Source: Liriodendron chinense
Lineage: Eukaryota; Streptophyta; Magnoliopsida; Magnoliales; Magnoliaceae
NCBI GenBank assembly: GCA_003013855.2
Contig: ML058528.1
Location: 62,001 to 126,000, forward strand
Reading direction: 5' to 3'
Length of the DNA stretch: 64,000 bases
Shown here: piece after piece, positions 47,580 to 58,924 of the stretch
Layout: each line of letters starts with the position of its first letter
Position numbering within the stretch: position 1 is the stretch's first letter
Notes under the pieces: model-generated
Told to the model about the DNA's origin: nothing
Database searches by the model: none
The model's input: the letters and a program-made list of their open reading frames with translations, nothing else
Made by a program: the position numbers and the translations under genes

Positions 47580-49632
47580 TGCTTATGTCTTAAAGGGGGG
47601 TGAATAGGACTTTTTATAAATTTCTTACCAATTAAAAAACTCAAGAGCATTCACAAATCAATTTACCAATTTAATATATGTAAATGCAAGTGAACTAATC
47701 ACATAAGGTCTTTCTAAATGATCAACTATACTAAGTGAAGCATTTGATCAAACAGTTGATATGTATGCTTGTACTAATCTTTCAAAGATGGCATATGGGC
47801 ATTTTGTCAAACATGAGATGTGCATTCAGTTAAGCACTCATGATTAATTAACAAAGCATAATAATAGACAAAATGCATTCACCATAATACACACGATGTA
47901 TAGTGGTTCGACGATGAGTCTACTCCACTCCCGGTTCAAGTACTTAACTCCTTTGAGTACACCGGCATTCATTGTCGGAGGTTTTAAATGAGGTTTACCT
48001 CTCAACCTTTACAACCTACACAAGGTTAATGCCTATACAAGGACTTCCATAAGTCTTACTCAAGGACACCCACGTATTCTCCCGTGTCGGAGGCCTACAC
48101 GAGGACTTCCACGTCCTACAGAAGGACCACCTCGTCCTACACAAGGACAACTCCGATATTGGGTCACAATCTCTAGACCCTAATCTCAACAAGAAGGGGG
48201 AATCAAATAATAGACTCCATAAGCTTAAATACTTATAAGAGATGAGCCCCGATTCAGCATCGTTGAGTAGCTTTAGCTTCCACGAATGCTTCAGCTCCTC
48301 TCCAAGCTCCCACGATCAGCTACCAATGCATATGATGATCCTAAACTAATGCGGGGTAGGTGGGAGGAGGCATTGATGTTCAATTTGCCTATTACAATAC
48401 AATGGTTAATGAAGAAACTATCAAGCTGATCATTCAATGGTTATAAATGACTTCAAGTTGAAGTTTCAATGATAGGGACAGCCATGAATGCTATGCTTAA
48501 GTTCATTGTTCAAACCAAGCTTTGAATACTCAATGTAGAGCTATTAATGGCTAGGTTTGAAAGATGAACTCAAGACAATGATGAGCAAAAGAGATTAGGT
48601 AAAGCTCTTAATTGACTCTCTTAATGCTCTCAATGGGTGTGCAAATGATACCATTAAAGGCCTCAAGATATGCCTTTATAGAGCCTAAAAAAGGAGCTCC
48701 AACGGATATAAAACGATCATATTCTGACCTGCCTGGGACCCCCTTCGGTCGGTCGGATTTAAGGTCAGACCTGTCTGTCGACCGGCCGGCCGACCGGTCG
48801 ATAGTTCAGATTTATCTATGAAAAACTCGCTGGATAAACTTTTTCCATTGCCAATCGGTCGGGCGACCGGTCGGAGGGGTCCATCGGCCGGTCATCAGAT
48901 GGGTATGAATTTCAGACTTTGAAAATAGTTGCCGCTGGACAGTTTTGTGAATCGGTCCGACCGATCGGAGGTGGTCATCGACCGGCTAGTAGACTTGTCA
49001 ATAAGAAGCTTTTTCTTTTAGAAAAGCTGCTGTCCAAATAGGCTTATATGGCCAACCGGTCGCCCGACCGACCAGTAGGCTTGATACTTAGCCTATTTTA
49101 GGCTGAATTTCACCATTCTCTTAAGGTACCCAAACAAAGGGATTTTCCTATAAAGTTCAACAGTTTGGCACCTACACAATGGAGATTTAAGACTGATCAT
49201 CTTGACCTTAAATCCAAGGATCAAATGGCTAAGATTAGGCATGATTCGAATGCCATTAAATAGGGTGTTTTGGGATCCTATGGGTTGTCTATATGCAACT
49301 TACCTTCTGAGCTTGTTTTGGCTTGAACTTGAGTGCGAAAAGCTGCTTCGGACTTCAAGTCTTGAGTCTTCAATCTTTATCAGAGCTCACAAGACTCGAC
49401 TGTCTTAGACAATCACGGAATTGATAATAAGATACACGAATTAGTGCATTAACACTTCTTACGAGGTCTATGCAAGGTCCAATAAAGTGGGTGTAACTAG
49501 GTGCTTCCATCAAGGGTTGTTGATTCTGACACAAGTCAGTAAGGGATCCATTGATTTGCCTAGGAACATGTTTATGAATTTGATCTGAATAGACCAGAGA
49601 CTCATCAAGTGATTTTTTTGCTGGGCCCAACA
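47580..49632 (-). mobile_element. LTR of a related Copia family, minus orientation, probably solo or partial
   Basis: Read on the minus strand it starts TGTTGGGCCCAGC and ends CTTTAAGACATAAGCA. Its U5 half (48,000-48,170) has 'cttgtgtaggac' units like those of the neighbouring element. Its U3 half (48,745-49,080) is full of CGACCGGTCG-type palindromes. No matching target duplication or primer-binding site was found, so the exact limits are uncertain. Confidence 0.6.
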
Positions 49633-50640
49633 CTTTGAATGTTTTAATAAAAAATTAAAAGGTTTTTAACCGTTGAAGTTTTTGTTTTAATCGTTAAAAC
49701 TGTTTTGATCACAACTGATGATAACCTGATGGCCTAGATTTAATGATCTAATTTTGATTGACATTGGATATGATCCTTAGTGGATACGCCAAGGCAGTGC
49801 AAGGATTGAATCATTAGTATATGCATGGATGAGCAAATTGACGGCTTCCCTCATACCAAAGTAAAGTTCATAGGATGGCGGACCACCATATTGAACCTAG
49901 TCCTAAAACTAGGGGTGTCAACGAGCCAGTATAGGGCTAGGCCGAGCTCAGTCAAAGCCCAACCCTTATTGTTTAACCTGAGCCCAAATTCGGCTCGGGC
50001 TCGTGATGGGATAAAATATTCAACCCGAGCCCGACTCGAAATATTCCTACATGGCCCACCCCGAGCCCTAAAGGAGTAAACTAAAGGGACTTTTGGCGGG
50101 CCCACTCCTATCTTTGACATGTTTGGTATAAGATATTTTGTATGTTTATTTGGTGGGGCTTGCAATCAAGAGAGAGAAATAGAAAGAGAGACCAACTTGT
50201 TGTAATGGCTAAGGAAGCGGCTGCTGCAATGGAGGTCCACTGCTGTAATGACAGCAAGGACTTGGACCGTTGGAGTGTAAAGAGATGGGAGAAGGTGAGT
50301 CAGTGGAGAGAGGGATGGAAAGATGGGTATGGTTGGAGAAGGGATTGTGGGTATCACTGTGGGGGCATTTCTTTAATTGAAAAGTCCAACCGGTTAGGTT
50401 ACCAGTTTGATTGTGACCCACCATGGTTTCATGTGAAATCCACACGGTGTGTCACCCCATGTTAGGCGCAGATCCCAAAAATTAGCGTCGTCTGTCTTTC
50501 ACGTGGACCACACGATCATAATAGGGATTACTACCCATGATCCTTACAGAGACCAACGTGATGATTATATAAAATCCACTTTAACCATTGGATGCCACAC
50601 TACTATTTAGGCATAAGGCCCAAAACTTAAGGCCGATACG
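49633..50640. other. Intergenic sequence with a GC-rich hAT-like repeat
   Basis: At 49,908-50,080 the sequence starts taggggtgtcaacgagcc and is rich in gagccc and ggctcggg. This resembles the hAT terminus type at 11,106. The rest is unassigned. Confidence 0.4.
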
Positions 50641-53600
50641 TGATTTAGGTGGGCGACACAAAGTGAAACAACTCGATGGTGATCGGGTCCATCCAACTCA
50701 GCCTGCTGCCGAGTGGGAGAGCTTCTTTCAGCTCAGGCTGACTGATGCTTAGTTCTGACAAGAATTCTACCGAAACAGTTCCGGGGAGGTCAATGTCAAT
50801 GGCTGAGGCTAACCTGGCCAGGGAATTCGCGTTTGCGTTCTCGCATCTCGGGATTTGTAGAATCTCGTATCCTTCGAATTTATCGAGTAGGTCACCGACC
50901 TTGCTTAGGTAGGCTATTATCTTTTTGCCCTTGGCCTAATACTCAGTGGTTACTTGGTTGACCACTAGCTACGAATCGCTGTAGATCTTTAGCCTCTGCG
51001 CTCCCATCGCCTTGGCTAGTGGTAGGGCTACTAAGAATTCCTCGTAATTAGCCTCATTGTTGGAAGCTCGAAAGCCAAATCGTAGTGCATACTCAATCTT
51101 GACCACGTTGGGCGACGTTAGAATTAATCCTGCCTCGCTCCCATGTGCATTAGAGGACCCATCTACATAAAGGGTCCATGTTGGCATGGTCGAGCTCTAC
51201 TCTTTTCCCTCATCTATGGGGGGAACACTCCGAGAGTAAGCGAACTCTGTGATGAAGTCTGCAACGACCTACCCCTTGATGGTCGTCTGAGGTTGATACT
51301 TGATGTCGAACTCGCCCAGCTCGATTGCCCATTTAGCGAGCCAACCCGAAGCTTCCAGCTTTTGAAGTACTTGCCGAAGCGATTGATTGGTCGGAATGAC
51401 GATAGTGTGAGCTTGGAAGTAGGGCCTAAGGCGCTAGGATGATACAACTAGAGCCAAGGCCAATTTATCGATCTCGGGATAACACGTCTCTACGTCAACC
51501 ATTTATCTACTTACGTAGTAAACAGGTCTTTGGATGATCTCGTCCTCCCTGACTAGGGCTGAGCTGACTGCTGTTGGCGAGACAGCCAAGTACAACAACA
51601 ACTCTTCCCCTTGTTCAGGTTTCGAGAGCAGGGGTGGTGATCTAAGGTAGGGTTTAAGTTGTTAGAATGTCTGCTTGCACTCCTCTGTTTAGGTCAACTT
51701 CTTGCTTCCCTTTAACTGCTTGAAGAAGAGTAAGCAATTATCCGTGGCTTTGGAGACAAATCTGTTCAACGTTACCACTTGACCTGTGAGGCATTAGATT
51801 TCCTTTGTCGTGTTAGGTAAGCTCATCTCGAGGAGAGCTCGTATCTTATTGGGGTTGGCATCAATCCCTCGCTAGTGAACCATGAAGCCCAAGAACTTTT
51901 TCGAGCTGATGTCAAAGGCGCATTTTCTCGGGTTAAGCTTAATCTTGTATTTTCTCAGGATACCGAACATCTCTTAGGTCAGCTATATGATCTGCAGCTT
52001 TGGTTATCTTGACGAGCATATCATCAACTTAGACCTCGATGGTCTTCCCAATCTACTCGGCAAATTTCCTATTCACCAACCTTTGATACGTCGCTCCGGC
52101 GTTCTTCAGGACATACGGCATGACCTGATAACAATACGGACCTCTATCTGTGATGAAAGCAGTCTTCTGCTTGTCATACTTGTGCATGCTGATCTGGTTG
52201 TATCCCGAGTACGCATCCATATAACCGAGCAATGCGTACTCGTCGGTGGCGTCAACTAGTTGGTTGATCCTTGGGAGTGAAAAGCTGTCCTCATGCTCGG
52301 TCGAGAACTTCATAGTTAGGTGATAGATGGAGACTATGACCCATATGGTGTGCAAGGAGGGCCTGTATAAAATAACATTGTAGACCAAGGGGCAGTCAAT
52401 TACAAGGAAATCTACCATGGTGGTGATCTAGTTGGAGTCCTTTCCTGCTGTAACTGGCAATAGGATGCTCCCTTCCGAGGTCACGATCTCTCCTGCGAAC
52501 CCGAGCAGAGGGATCTGCACAACCCAGAGCCTCGACCTCCATATCCCCATCTTGTTGAAGACAGTTACATACAGAATATCGACCAAGCTCATTGTGTCGA
52601 CCAACATCCGGTGCATCTTGTGGTTAGACACAGTCATAGTGGCTACTAGGGCATCATCATGAGGGTAATGGATCCCCCTGGCATCTTCCTTTATGAAGGT
52701 GATAGTGCATGATTCTATCTTGGGCTCTTTCCCAAGTCGGTGGGTGAGGTTCACTTGGTGGGCCTCGTCAATAAGATTTGCATTCCGAACATGAGCTCCA
52801 CATGCTTTATTTGAATCTCCCCCGCCAGTGGGTCCACCAAAGATGGTGTGGATCTCGCCCATTGGCTCATTGTTGACTTCCATTCACAGTTCCTAGTGAG
52901 GAGGTGTTCGTTCTCCCCTGCATCTTATGACGAACTCTTGCAGGTAGCCCCTTCGGATGAGGGCTTCGATCTTCTCCTTCAGGTTGAAAGAGTCGGCCGT
53001 TTTGTGGCCGTGGTCATGGTGAAAGTGACAATATTTTGACTTGTCTCTCTTCTCTAGAGCGGCCCTCATCATATTCGGCCACTTCAAGATTCTCTTATCT
53101 CTAACCTCTATAAGCACTTGCTCGGGCGTGGTGTTCAATGGGATATACCAACGGAACTAGCTCTTTGGAACTTGGGGAGCGGCACTTCGGTTATCCTCTT
53201 TCTTTCTTTTGAGGTCAGTGTTAATCCCTCCTTAGCTTCCTTTCTCTTCCTATCTCTCACCGAGCTGCTCTCACCCTTGGAATCTTTGCAGGCGCTGAAC
53301 AACTCTTCTGTGTTCGTGTCTTCTAGGCTTGGTTCAGTAGGTTGGCCAAGGTCTTTGGGGGGTTCTTGCTGAGCGAGAAGAGGAACCTCTCTCTCTTTAG
53401 CCCGACCATCATGACTGTGAAGGCTACATATCGTCAGTGTAGCCTTCCACTTGGATGGCCTCGACGTTGAACCAGATAATGTAATCTTTTAGTGACTCGC
53501 TATCCTTCTGAGTCACAATAAGGAGATGGGTTGCTGACTTCCTGAAATCCTTATCCTCGATAAAATGGGTGGCAGAGGCTCTACTGAGCTGGGTGAAGGA

Positions 53601-54329
53601 GCTAATGGACTTTAGGTTCAGGTTCCGATACCACTTCCAAGCTACCCTGGTGAGTGTCAGGAGAATGCCCTACACATCATGGGTCCGGAAGCCCTATGGA
53701 GCTCCATCCATGCTCGGAAAGACTCCATGTGCTCGGCAAGATCTCCCACACCCGAGTAGGGTTGTATCTATGGTATCCTGAATCTAGGCAGTAGCTGTGC
53801 TTGCATGATGTCGTAGGTGAACGGTGGTTCAGTCTACTTAAGGAGGGCGTCAACAGATACCGAGGCCATTACTCAGTATGCTTGTTGGATATTACCGAGT
53901 TGGTCCCGAATTTCTCTGATTTTCGCCCCCAGGGGGCCTCGCTCTCTACCACATCATCTATGACTTTTCCTTTTCAAGCCTGATGCTTCTCATTGAGTGT
54001 ATGATGCTGGTCGGATTCGTTAAGCTCTTTGGTCGCCCTCGTTTGTGCCAGAGCGGCAAGATTGGTGTGATCTACTCCGACCTGGGCCGACTCTCGACGC
54101 TACTCTTGGGGTAATGGCGCAGTAGCGGCTGCCCTAGCCTCTCGAAGGTTAGCCAAGGACACTTGCTGCCTCTCTAGTAACCTCATGATGTGGTCCACAT
54201 TAACGGCTAGGGTTTCGACCTATTTCTCTAGGAACCTAGCCTATTTTTGTTGAGCCACGGCTTGAGGCGGCTGGGACTAGGATGGTTGTGAGAACTGTGA
54301 AGTCTCCTCCTCCTCCCTAAATGGAGTAT
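50640..54329 (-). pseudogene. Gypsy gag-pol pseudogene: gag, protease, RT, RNase H
   Basis: Minus-strand domains in order: gag with YCHFHHDHGHKTADSFNLKE and IEALIRRGYL (53,040-52,930), the Tat-lineage hallmark; protease with VDTMSLVDILY (about 52,600), where the catalytic DTG has become DTM; RT with YMDAYSGYNQISMHK and TYQRLVNRKF (52,230-52,060), then KLNPRKCAFDISSKKFLGF (about 51,900); and RNase H with TLYVDGSSNAHGSEAGLILT and RASNNEANYEEFLVAL (51,187-50,969). The stretch between protease and RT is much shorter than usual, so an internal deletion is likely. Confidence 0.88.
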
Positions 54330-54337
54330 GGTGGGAG

Positions 54338-54844
54338 CAATGTTTTAAATAGTTACGTTATGTAGCGTGTAGCTTATGCTACCTAGCGTAGCATGGCCTT
54401 AACGCTACGTAACTCATGAAAATAGCTGAAGTTGCATGTAGCTTACGCTACATCATAAATTGCATACCCTACACACTAAGTAACTACGCTACATGCATGC
54501 TATGTAGCTCACATAATGTTTTCAATTATTTGTTACTTTTTTTTTCATTTCCCATAAAAATTAGTTAACCTTTTTTATGCTTTTAGTAAATTGATAAAAA
54601 AATATTAAATCAATTTCATTGCTCTTTCTTTACCTTTATACTTAATCATTGCCTTTTCCTATTACTTTAGGTTCCATTTTGTTGCACAAAAAATAATGAA
54701 ATTTTATTAGCTTTCATTATGAATTAGTCTAATTTGGTACAAAATATCATGACATTGGTGCAATCAAGCACATTATGTAGCTTATGCCTCACGCTTCAAA
54801 GGGGTGAACGTTATGCTACACGTTATTCGCTATTTAAAACACTG
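54338..54844. mobile_element. hAT-type MITE (507 bp) inside the Gypsy gag
   Basis: The inverted termini are CAATGTTTTAAATAG and CTATTTAAAACACTG. The flanks ggtgggag (54,330-54,337) and ggtggtag (54,845-54,852) match at 7 of 8 bases, as expected for hAT. The interior is rich in gtagcgta and gtagcttacgctac words. Confidence 0.82.
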
Positions 54845-54863
54845 GGTGGTAGGACTCGACTAC

Positions 54864-55422
54864 AGTTGGAGGAGCCTTCAAACTATGCTGAAACAGGGTC
54901 CTCCGACCGGTCGCTGGTAGCGGTCGACCAGTCGGACCATGGACAATGTTTGCATGTTGGCCTCTGGACAGTTTTCGGACATTCCAAACCAGTCGTTGAC
55001 CAGTCAGCAGGGTGCTCCGACCGATCACCGACTGGTCGGCAGTTGTGCTGAACGGGATGAATTTAGAAGTTTCCTCTCTAGACAATTTTTTACTATTTTC
55101 GACCAGTCGACGGTAGGCTCTGATCGATCGGCAGTATGGCATTGATTTGCATAGTTATGCAAATCTACCAACTATGTTTCTATTTTTGGGTTGTTTGCTA
55201 TATATATGTCTCTAATTCGAACTTATATGGTATCCTAAGGTGTCTAAGGTTTCCTAATTGTATTAGGGTGTAGGGAGATGGTTTTGAGAGAGAGAGAGAG
55301 AGCTTGGGTTTTCTCTTGGGTTTTTCTTTGCATGTGGGTGTGATTGCCATTGTGGTTGCTCGTTTGATTCCATACTCTGTATGTTTGGTTTGCTTTCGTT
55401 GCGGGCTAGTTTTTCCCCGACA
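54864..55422 (+). repeat. 5' LTR of the second Copia element
   Basis: Begins agTTGGAGGAGCCTTC and ends CCCCGACA. The U3 contains CGACCGGTCG, CGACCAGTCGG and TGATCGATCGG palindromes (54,900-55,135). A TATA-like tgctatatatatg follows at about 55,197. Confidence 0.85.
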
Positions 55423-55470
55423 AGTGGTATCAGAGCTATCGTTGGGGTGGAGTAGAATTCATAATTTGAG

Positions 55471-56077
55471 ATGAGTAGCATGGCAACTAACATGAAGTTC
55501 GACGTAGAGAAGTTCTCTTGCAAAAACAACTATGAATTATGGAAGATAAAGATCGAAGCCCTCCTAGTTCAGCAAGGGCTTGAAGAGGCTCTTAGGAAGC
55601 GACCTGAGGTTATGAAAGAGGATGAGTGGAAAAAGCTCGATAAGAAGGCCATAACTTCAATCTTATTATGCCTGACGGATAATGTCCTCTATCATGTCAT
55701 GAAGGAGAAACTACCGCTGATATAATGGCTAAGCTAGAGAAAGTATACTTGAAGAAATCTCTAGAGAATCGGATGTATCCGATGATGCAGCTTTTCACCT
55801 TGAAGATGGCAGAGGGGACAAATGTGGATGACTACATTAGCATGTTCAATCGGCTGGTTTGCAAGTTGGTGGAGATAGATGAACTGATGAAGGATGAATA
55901 TCAAGCATGCATCCTGTTGAATTCTCTTATAGATTCATATGAGTCATTCATGGACTCTTTGTGCGCAGGGAGGGAGATTATTAATATTGAGACCGTTATC
56001 TCAACTCTCCAGTCGAGGGCGATGAGAAAGAAAAGTGGTGACGTGGGTTTTCGTTCTTCCTCAAAAGCATTGATTGT

Positions 56078-56126
<49 letters not shown>

Positions 56127-56245
56127 TTCTGAGCACGATGGTGGATATTCTAAATCGGGATCTAAAGTCAAAGGCAAAAAAAAAAGGCCAAGGTGCAGTG
56201 CTGGAATTGTGGTCAGGAAGGCCATATGAGGGGGGGTTGTTAGAA
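55471..56245 (+). pseudogene. Copia gag pseudogene with zinc knuckle
   Basis: Reads KFDVEKFSCKNNYELWKIKI at the N-terminus, ILLNSLIDSYESFMDSL in the middle, then a 34-nt G run, and a complete CCHC knuckle (CWNCGQEGHMRGGC) at about 56,196. A stop at 55,723 and the G run disrupt the frame. Confidence 0.9.
56092..56125. repeat. Poly-G run (34 nt) after a (TG)n run
   Basis: Uninterrupted G run inside the Copia gag, directly after TGTGTGTGTGTG. Confidence 0.95.
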
Positions 56246-56339
56246 TCCTAAATCGAAGCAAGAGAATTCTGGAAATTCTTCTGGGAGGGAGCTAATACCG
56301 TAGATGTTAGCAGTGATGTTTGTGATGTATTAACTGTAT

Positions 56340-56760
56340 CTGGCAATGAGTTTCTCAATGGAGAGTGACTCTTGGATTCAGGTGCATCATGTTACATTTG
56401 TCCTAACCGGAGTTCATTCATGACATACAGAGCGTATGATAGTGAATCAGTGTTTGTGGGCGATGGTTACGCTCGCAAGGTGATGAGTATTAGTTCAGTG
56501 CGCATTAGGATGTTCGATAGGATCGAACGAGTCCTGGAAGATGTGAAGCATGTCCCTAAGATGAAGAAGAATATGATCTCTCTTGGTGCACTCGAGGCGA
56601 AAGGGTGCAGATCCATCGGCCGCAATTGGTATTGTAAAGTGAGGAAGGGGGCACTTGTGTAGATAAAGGCACGGAGGTGTGGCCATCTTTACAAGTTGAT
56701 CGGGAGCACGTTTCATGGTAGAGCTGTGGGATCAGCAGTAGGATCCATGGTTGCTCGTAT
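56340..56760 (+). pseudogene. Copia retropepsin and pre-integrase remnant
   Basis: LDSGASCYICPNRSSFMTY shows the aspartic protease DSGAS active site. VFVGDGYARKVMSI, VLEDVKHVPKMKKNMISLG and RCGHLYKLIGST follow, the gag-pre-integrase region. The integrase proper does not follow. The sequence jumps to the pre-LTR region (about 56,780). Confidence 0.88.
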
Positions 56761-56920
56761 GTGACAAGTGCCCAAGGATCACATGAGAAGAGCAGTAAGG
56801 GGTGTGAAAGTATGAGGATAGACTTGATGGAGGCATGAGAAGCGGTGGAGCTATGTTGAAGTTGAGATGATGAAGAAAGCAAGGAAGGTTTGATTCATCG
56901 TTTGAAGCCTCGGTGAAGAT

Positions 56921-57524
56921 TATTGGAGGAGCCTTCAAACTATGCTAAAATAAGGTCCTCCGACCGATCGCTGGTAGTGGCCAATCGGTCAGACAATGGA
57001 CATCGTTTGCATAGTTGGCCTCTAGACAGTTTTCAACTATTCCAGACCGGTCGGCAGTTGTGGCTGAACATGACGAATTTAGAAGTTTCCTCTTTGGACA
57101 GTTTTTTTGCTATTTTTGAATGGTATGGTGGTGATTTGCATGGGTACGCAAATCTGCTTAAGATGTTTCTATTTTCGGGTTGTTTATTATATATATGGCT
57201 CTAATCTAGACTTAGATGGTACCCTAAGGTGTCCAAGGTTTCCTAATTGTATTAGGGTGTGGGGAGAGGGTTGAGAGAGAGAGAGCTTGAGTTTTCTCTT
57301 GGGTTTTCCTTGCTTGTGAGTGTTTCATCTCTGTAATCTTCTAATTCATAGTAGATTTGCTTTGTGCCATGGTTTTTTACCCATGAGGGTTTTTTTCATG
57401 TAAAATCGGACTGTCTCTGTGTGGATTGATTGTGTGTCGGTATGATTGCCATTGTGGTTGCTCGTTTGATTCCATACTCTGTGTGTTTGACTTGCTTCTA
57501 CTGTGGGCCAATTTTTCCCTAACA
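56921..57524 (+). repeat. 3' LTR of the second Copia element
   Basis: Colinear with the 5' LTR: atTTGGAGGAGCCTTC start, CCGACCGATCG and ACCGGTCGG palindromes (56,955-57,055), tattatatatatgg TATA-like box, and CCCTAACA end. It contains about 100 extra bases near the end compared with the 5' LTR. Confidence 0.85.
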
Positions 57525-57648
57525 ACTATGACTGAGGCCTTTCCTTTTTTCTTCGCCATCGGGTGGAGAGCAAGGAAGGGCTATAGATGTAGGTAAAACT
57601 TGAAGATGGTGAGAACACGGCTAGTCGTTCCTACATACGATGACAATC

Positions 57649-58340
57649 TGTTGTCACCTAAATCTGACCAACAGACGAAGTCGAGCTAAGATGGCTTAGA
57701 ACCTTGTAATTGTCCTTTGGTCATCACTCCTACAATGAAGAATAAAAATAGACAACGGGGGGTTTGCCACCCTCCGATGCGTAAGTCAAACTTGTAGAGC
57801 TTGGACGTAAGGGTTATAAAGGTTAGAATTCTTGTACCTTGGTTTGGAGTTCATGGCCATATCTATAGAGGTGGAGAAGATTCTTGATCCGAGAGTCCCA
57901 CTAGGCTACGTTTGAAGTCTTAATTAGGTGGGATTCTCATCCTAGATTTATGGGAGAGATCCTCGGTCGAGATAGAGCCAGATCCCTATCTCATCCGGAT
58001 TCGGCAGATGTGCCCCGGATTCTTCATATCACCTCTCCGGCGATGGTCGTCCTGATCTGCTTGGGTTACGATGGAGCTCAGTGCCTAAGCCCAAGCTCCC
58101 TCCCTAGGGCTTCTTGTCCATGTTGTAGAACTTCCTCAATGGGCAAGTCCACTCACACCGAGCTCCATGCTTTGACAGCTCATTTCGGTGGCTTGTCTCT
58201 CAGTTGGAGGAACTGCTTGTCCTGCTCGGATGGTCTCCTTGCTCAAACCATTGGTCATTGCTTCTCAGCCCGGAGGGCTGATGACTTATATTTGGGCTGT
58301 CTTTCTTGTGTGAGGGGCCAGTTCAAAATCCCTCACAACA
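57649..58340 (-). repeat. Probable LTR of the Gypsy element
   Basis: TGTTGT...ACAACA ends, lying directly next to a degenerate primer-binding site (57,624-57,645) and the gag start codon (57,559, minus strand). Only one copy is in the window, so the LTR status is inferred from position and ends. Confidence 0.55.
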
Positions 58341-58364
58341 ATTATTAGGTGTACATGTCAATTA

Positions 58365-58880
58365 TTAGGTGTGCATGTTAGACTGTTATATGGCATGTCA
58401 TGTGACCACAAATTTTTTTTAACTTCATTATCATTTGGGGAAAACACAATATATGTTTTGGTAACTTCCCTTTTCAAAAAGCACCACCGAGGTATTTTAA
58501 TTTGTGAGGGAATTCTTTGGTAAATTTCGAAATTATGAGGAAATTTTCTATAAAAATCTCTAAAAGATAATAAGCACAACTTAAAAATATCAAAATGCAT
58601 GTGCAACCTCTCTTATGATTCAATTAGAAAGATTTTTTGTACATGTAATTATCATCGTTGGATGCATATGCTTGACATGCTAGATATCATATGCATACCA
58701 TGTGGACCTCAACATTTTCTAATTTTATTACTTTTTAAATAAAAACAATACATGAGGATACTTAGGCAACTTTCCTCAAAAAGTGCTACCCAAGTATTTT
58801 GAGTAGTAAGAGGATTTTTTGCTAAATTTTGGATTTATGAGTATTTTTTTTTTCTGTAAAAATTCCCCCCCTTAAAGAAA
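58365..58880. repeat. Diverged direct duplication, about 300 bp period
   Basis: 58,370-58,570 and 58,670-58,870 share the order catgtggacc/catgtgacc, aaacacaatatatg/aaaacaatacatg, aaaaagcaccaccgaggtattt/aaaaagtgctacccaagtattt, and gtaaatttcg/ctaaattttg. No ORF was seen. Confidence 0.6.
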
Positions 58881-58924
58881 CCCCTTTACCAAGGAACTGT
58901 TTGGATTCACTTCGGGAAAAGGGG

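Larger units (their letters stand above)
54864..57524 (+). mobile_element. Second pol-less Copia retrotransposon, inserted in the Gypsy gag
   Basis: LTRs lie at 54,864-55,422 and 56,921-57,524, with flanks actac and actat (4 of 5). The 5' LTR is followed by tggtatcagagc (tRNA-Met primer-binding site). The 1.5 kb interior contains gag and protease only; integrase, RT and RNase H are missing. Gypsy gag codons continue beyond both ends on the other strand. Confidence 0.88.
50640..58340 (-). mobile_element. Decayed Ty3/Gypsy element (Tat-like lineage), interrupted by a MITE and a Copia element
   Basis: On the minus strand the order is: a probable LTR (58,340-57,649, TGTTGT...ACAACA), a primer-binding site (57,645-57,624, ending ggaacgac), the gag start (57,559), gag, protease, RT and RNase H down to about 50,640. 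Gag is broken by a Copia element (54,864-57,524) and a hAT MITE (54,338-54,844). No second LTR was found at the left side, so the element is truncated there. Confidence 0.8.

Noticed and set aside
50142..50465. Plus-strand ORF of 107 codons
   Set aside because: No domain, Trp/Arg-rich composition and no splice or promoter context. It is likely chance in intergenic DNA.
57950..58348. Plus-strand ORF of 132 codons
   Set aside because: It lies within the probable Gypsy LTR in antisense. LTRs do not normally encode proteins and no domain was recognised.
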